Of a DNA stretch of 64,000 nucleotides, positions 63,761 to 64,000 are shown piece after piece. Every line of letters starts with the position of its first letter. The stretch's first letter is position 1. The notes beneath the pieces were generated by a model. The model made no database searches. It had not been told where the DNA came from and worked only from the letters and a program-made list of their open reading frames with translations. This DNA comes from Thiothrix litoralis (GTDB lineage: Bacteria > Pseudomonadota > Gammaproteobacteria > Thiotrichales > Thiotrichaceae): assembly GCF_017901135.1 (NCBI RefSeq), contig NZ_CP072801.1, positions 1,302,001 through 1,366,000 on the forward strand, written 5' to 3'. The translations under genes and the position numbers were made by a program.

Positions 63761-64000
63761 TTATTTGCGATTGGCTTGGGACTCAAAAGGGCGGATCTCG
63801 GTTGCCACCTTATCCAGCACGCCATTGATAAACTTGTGTGCCTGTTCCGCGCCATACTTTTTCGCCAGATTGACGTACTCGTTCACCACCACCTTGTAAG
63901 GTGTTTCGAGGTGATTGAGCAATTCACAGGTCGCTACCCGCAAAACAGCGTGTTCAATCGGGTCAACTTGTGCCAAGGAACGGTCAAGATGCGGAGAAAT
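63761..64000 (-). CDS. nusB: Transcription antitermination factor NusB, C-terminal part
   Basis: The last 80 codons are seen and the 5' end is beyond the right edge. The segment DPIEHAVLRVATCELLNH and the terminal VNEYVNLAKKYG and FINGVLDKVA are hallmarks of the NusB C-terminal half. NusB binds boxA RNA with NusE in rRNA antitermination. SuhB, a partner of this system, is encoded at 54109-54900. Confidence 0.93.
   Translation of the reverse strand: MSPHLDRSLAQVDPIEHAVLRVATCELLNHLETPYKVVVNEYVNLAKKYGAEQAHKFINGVLDKVATEIRPFESQANRK

Overview
This window looks like chromosomal DNA of a filamentous sulfur-oxidising gammaproteobacterium of the Thiothrix type. The evidence is the moderately high GC content, gammaproteobacterial orthologues (rnfABCDGE-nth, suhB, miaB, recB, nusB, DUF1841), a DsrC-family protein, and scattered short G/C-rich palindromic repeats. 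The genus is an inference from gene content. No rRNA, tRNA or CRISPR array was found.

Layout. 1-1222 (-) is an ECF sigma factor, a DUF3619-type partner and the start of an exported protein. 1375-4228 holds a zinc metallopeptidase, an aminotransferase and an M23 peptidase, followed by a poorly coding stretch with a strong terminator and a possible structured RNA. 4758-9270 (+) is a tight stress-type cassette: an unlisted 34-residue membrane protein, XpaC-like, TelA-like, SPFH+GYF_2, and a double zinc-ribbon membrane protein. 9970-11434 is a complete insertion sequence with inverted repeats and a target duplication. 11566-16180 (+) carries a DsrC homologue without the C-terminal cysteines, an NlpC/P60 lipoprotein, a BON-LysM protein, an EF-hand/YidB protein, and a MerR regulator overlapping a photolyase gene. 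A frameshifted tnpB element (about 16188-17565) follows. 17623-24583 (-) encodes pyruvate carboxylase, thyA, lgt, trpC and trpD.

25672-41178 is a sugar-alcohol island. An ABC importer (mtlEFGK-like), a mannitol/D-arabitol dehydrogenase, an SDR dehydrogenase and an AraC activator form one operon. A xylulokinase diverges from it. A second operon encodes a carbohydrate porin, fructokinase, Zwf, Edd and Eda. Together these would import polyols, oxidise them to fructose or xylulose, phosphorylate the ketoses and pass hexose carbon through Entner-Doudoroff. The porin operon is preceded by a decayed copy of mtlE whose whole promoter region, including a 21-bp-spaced direct repeat that could bind the AraC protein, is conserved.

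41881-52856 has miaB, two SH3 paralogues, proA with a GNAT fragment, and a complete rnfABCDGE-nth-DUF1841 operon. 52926-60083 has two tandem small secreted paralogues, suhB, a lipoprotein, a TSUP transporter and recB, which carries repeat-derived insertions. 60293-62421 is a TIR-domain gene split by an IS66-family element. A PIN-like (DUF3368) toxin with a Phd/UPF0175 antitoxin follows, and the window ends in the 3' part of nusB.
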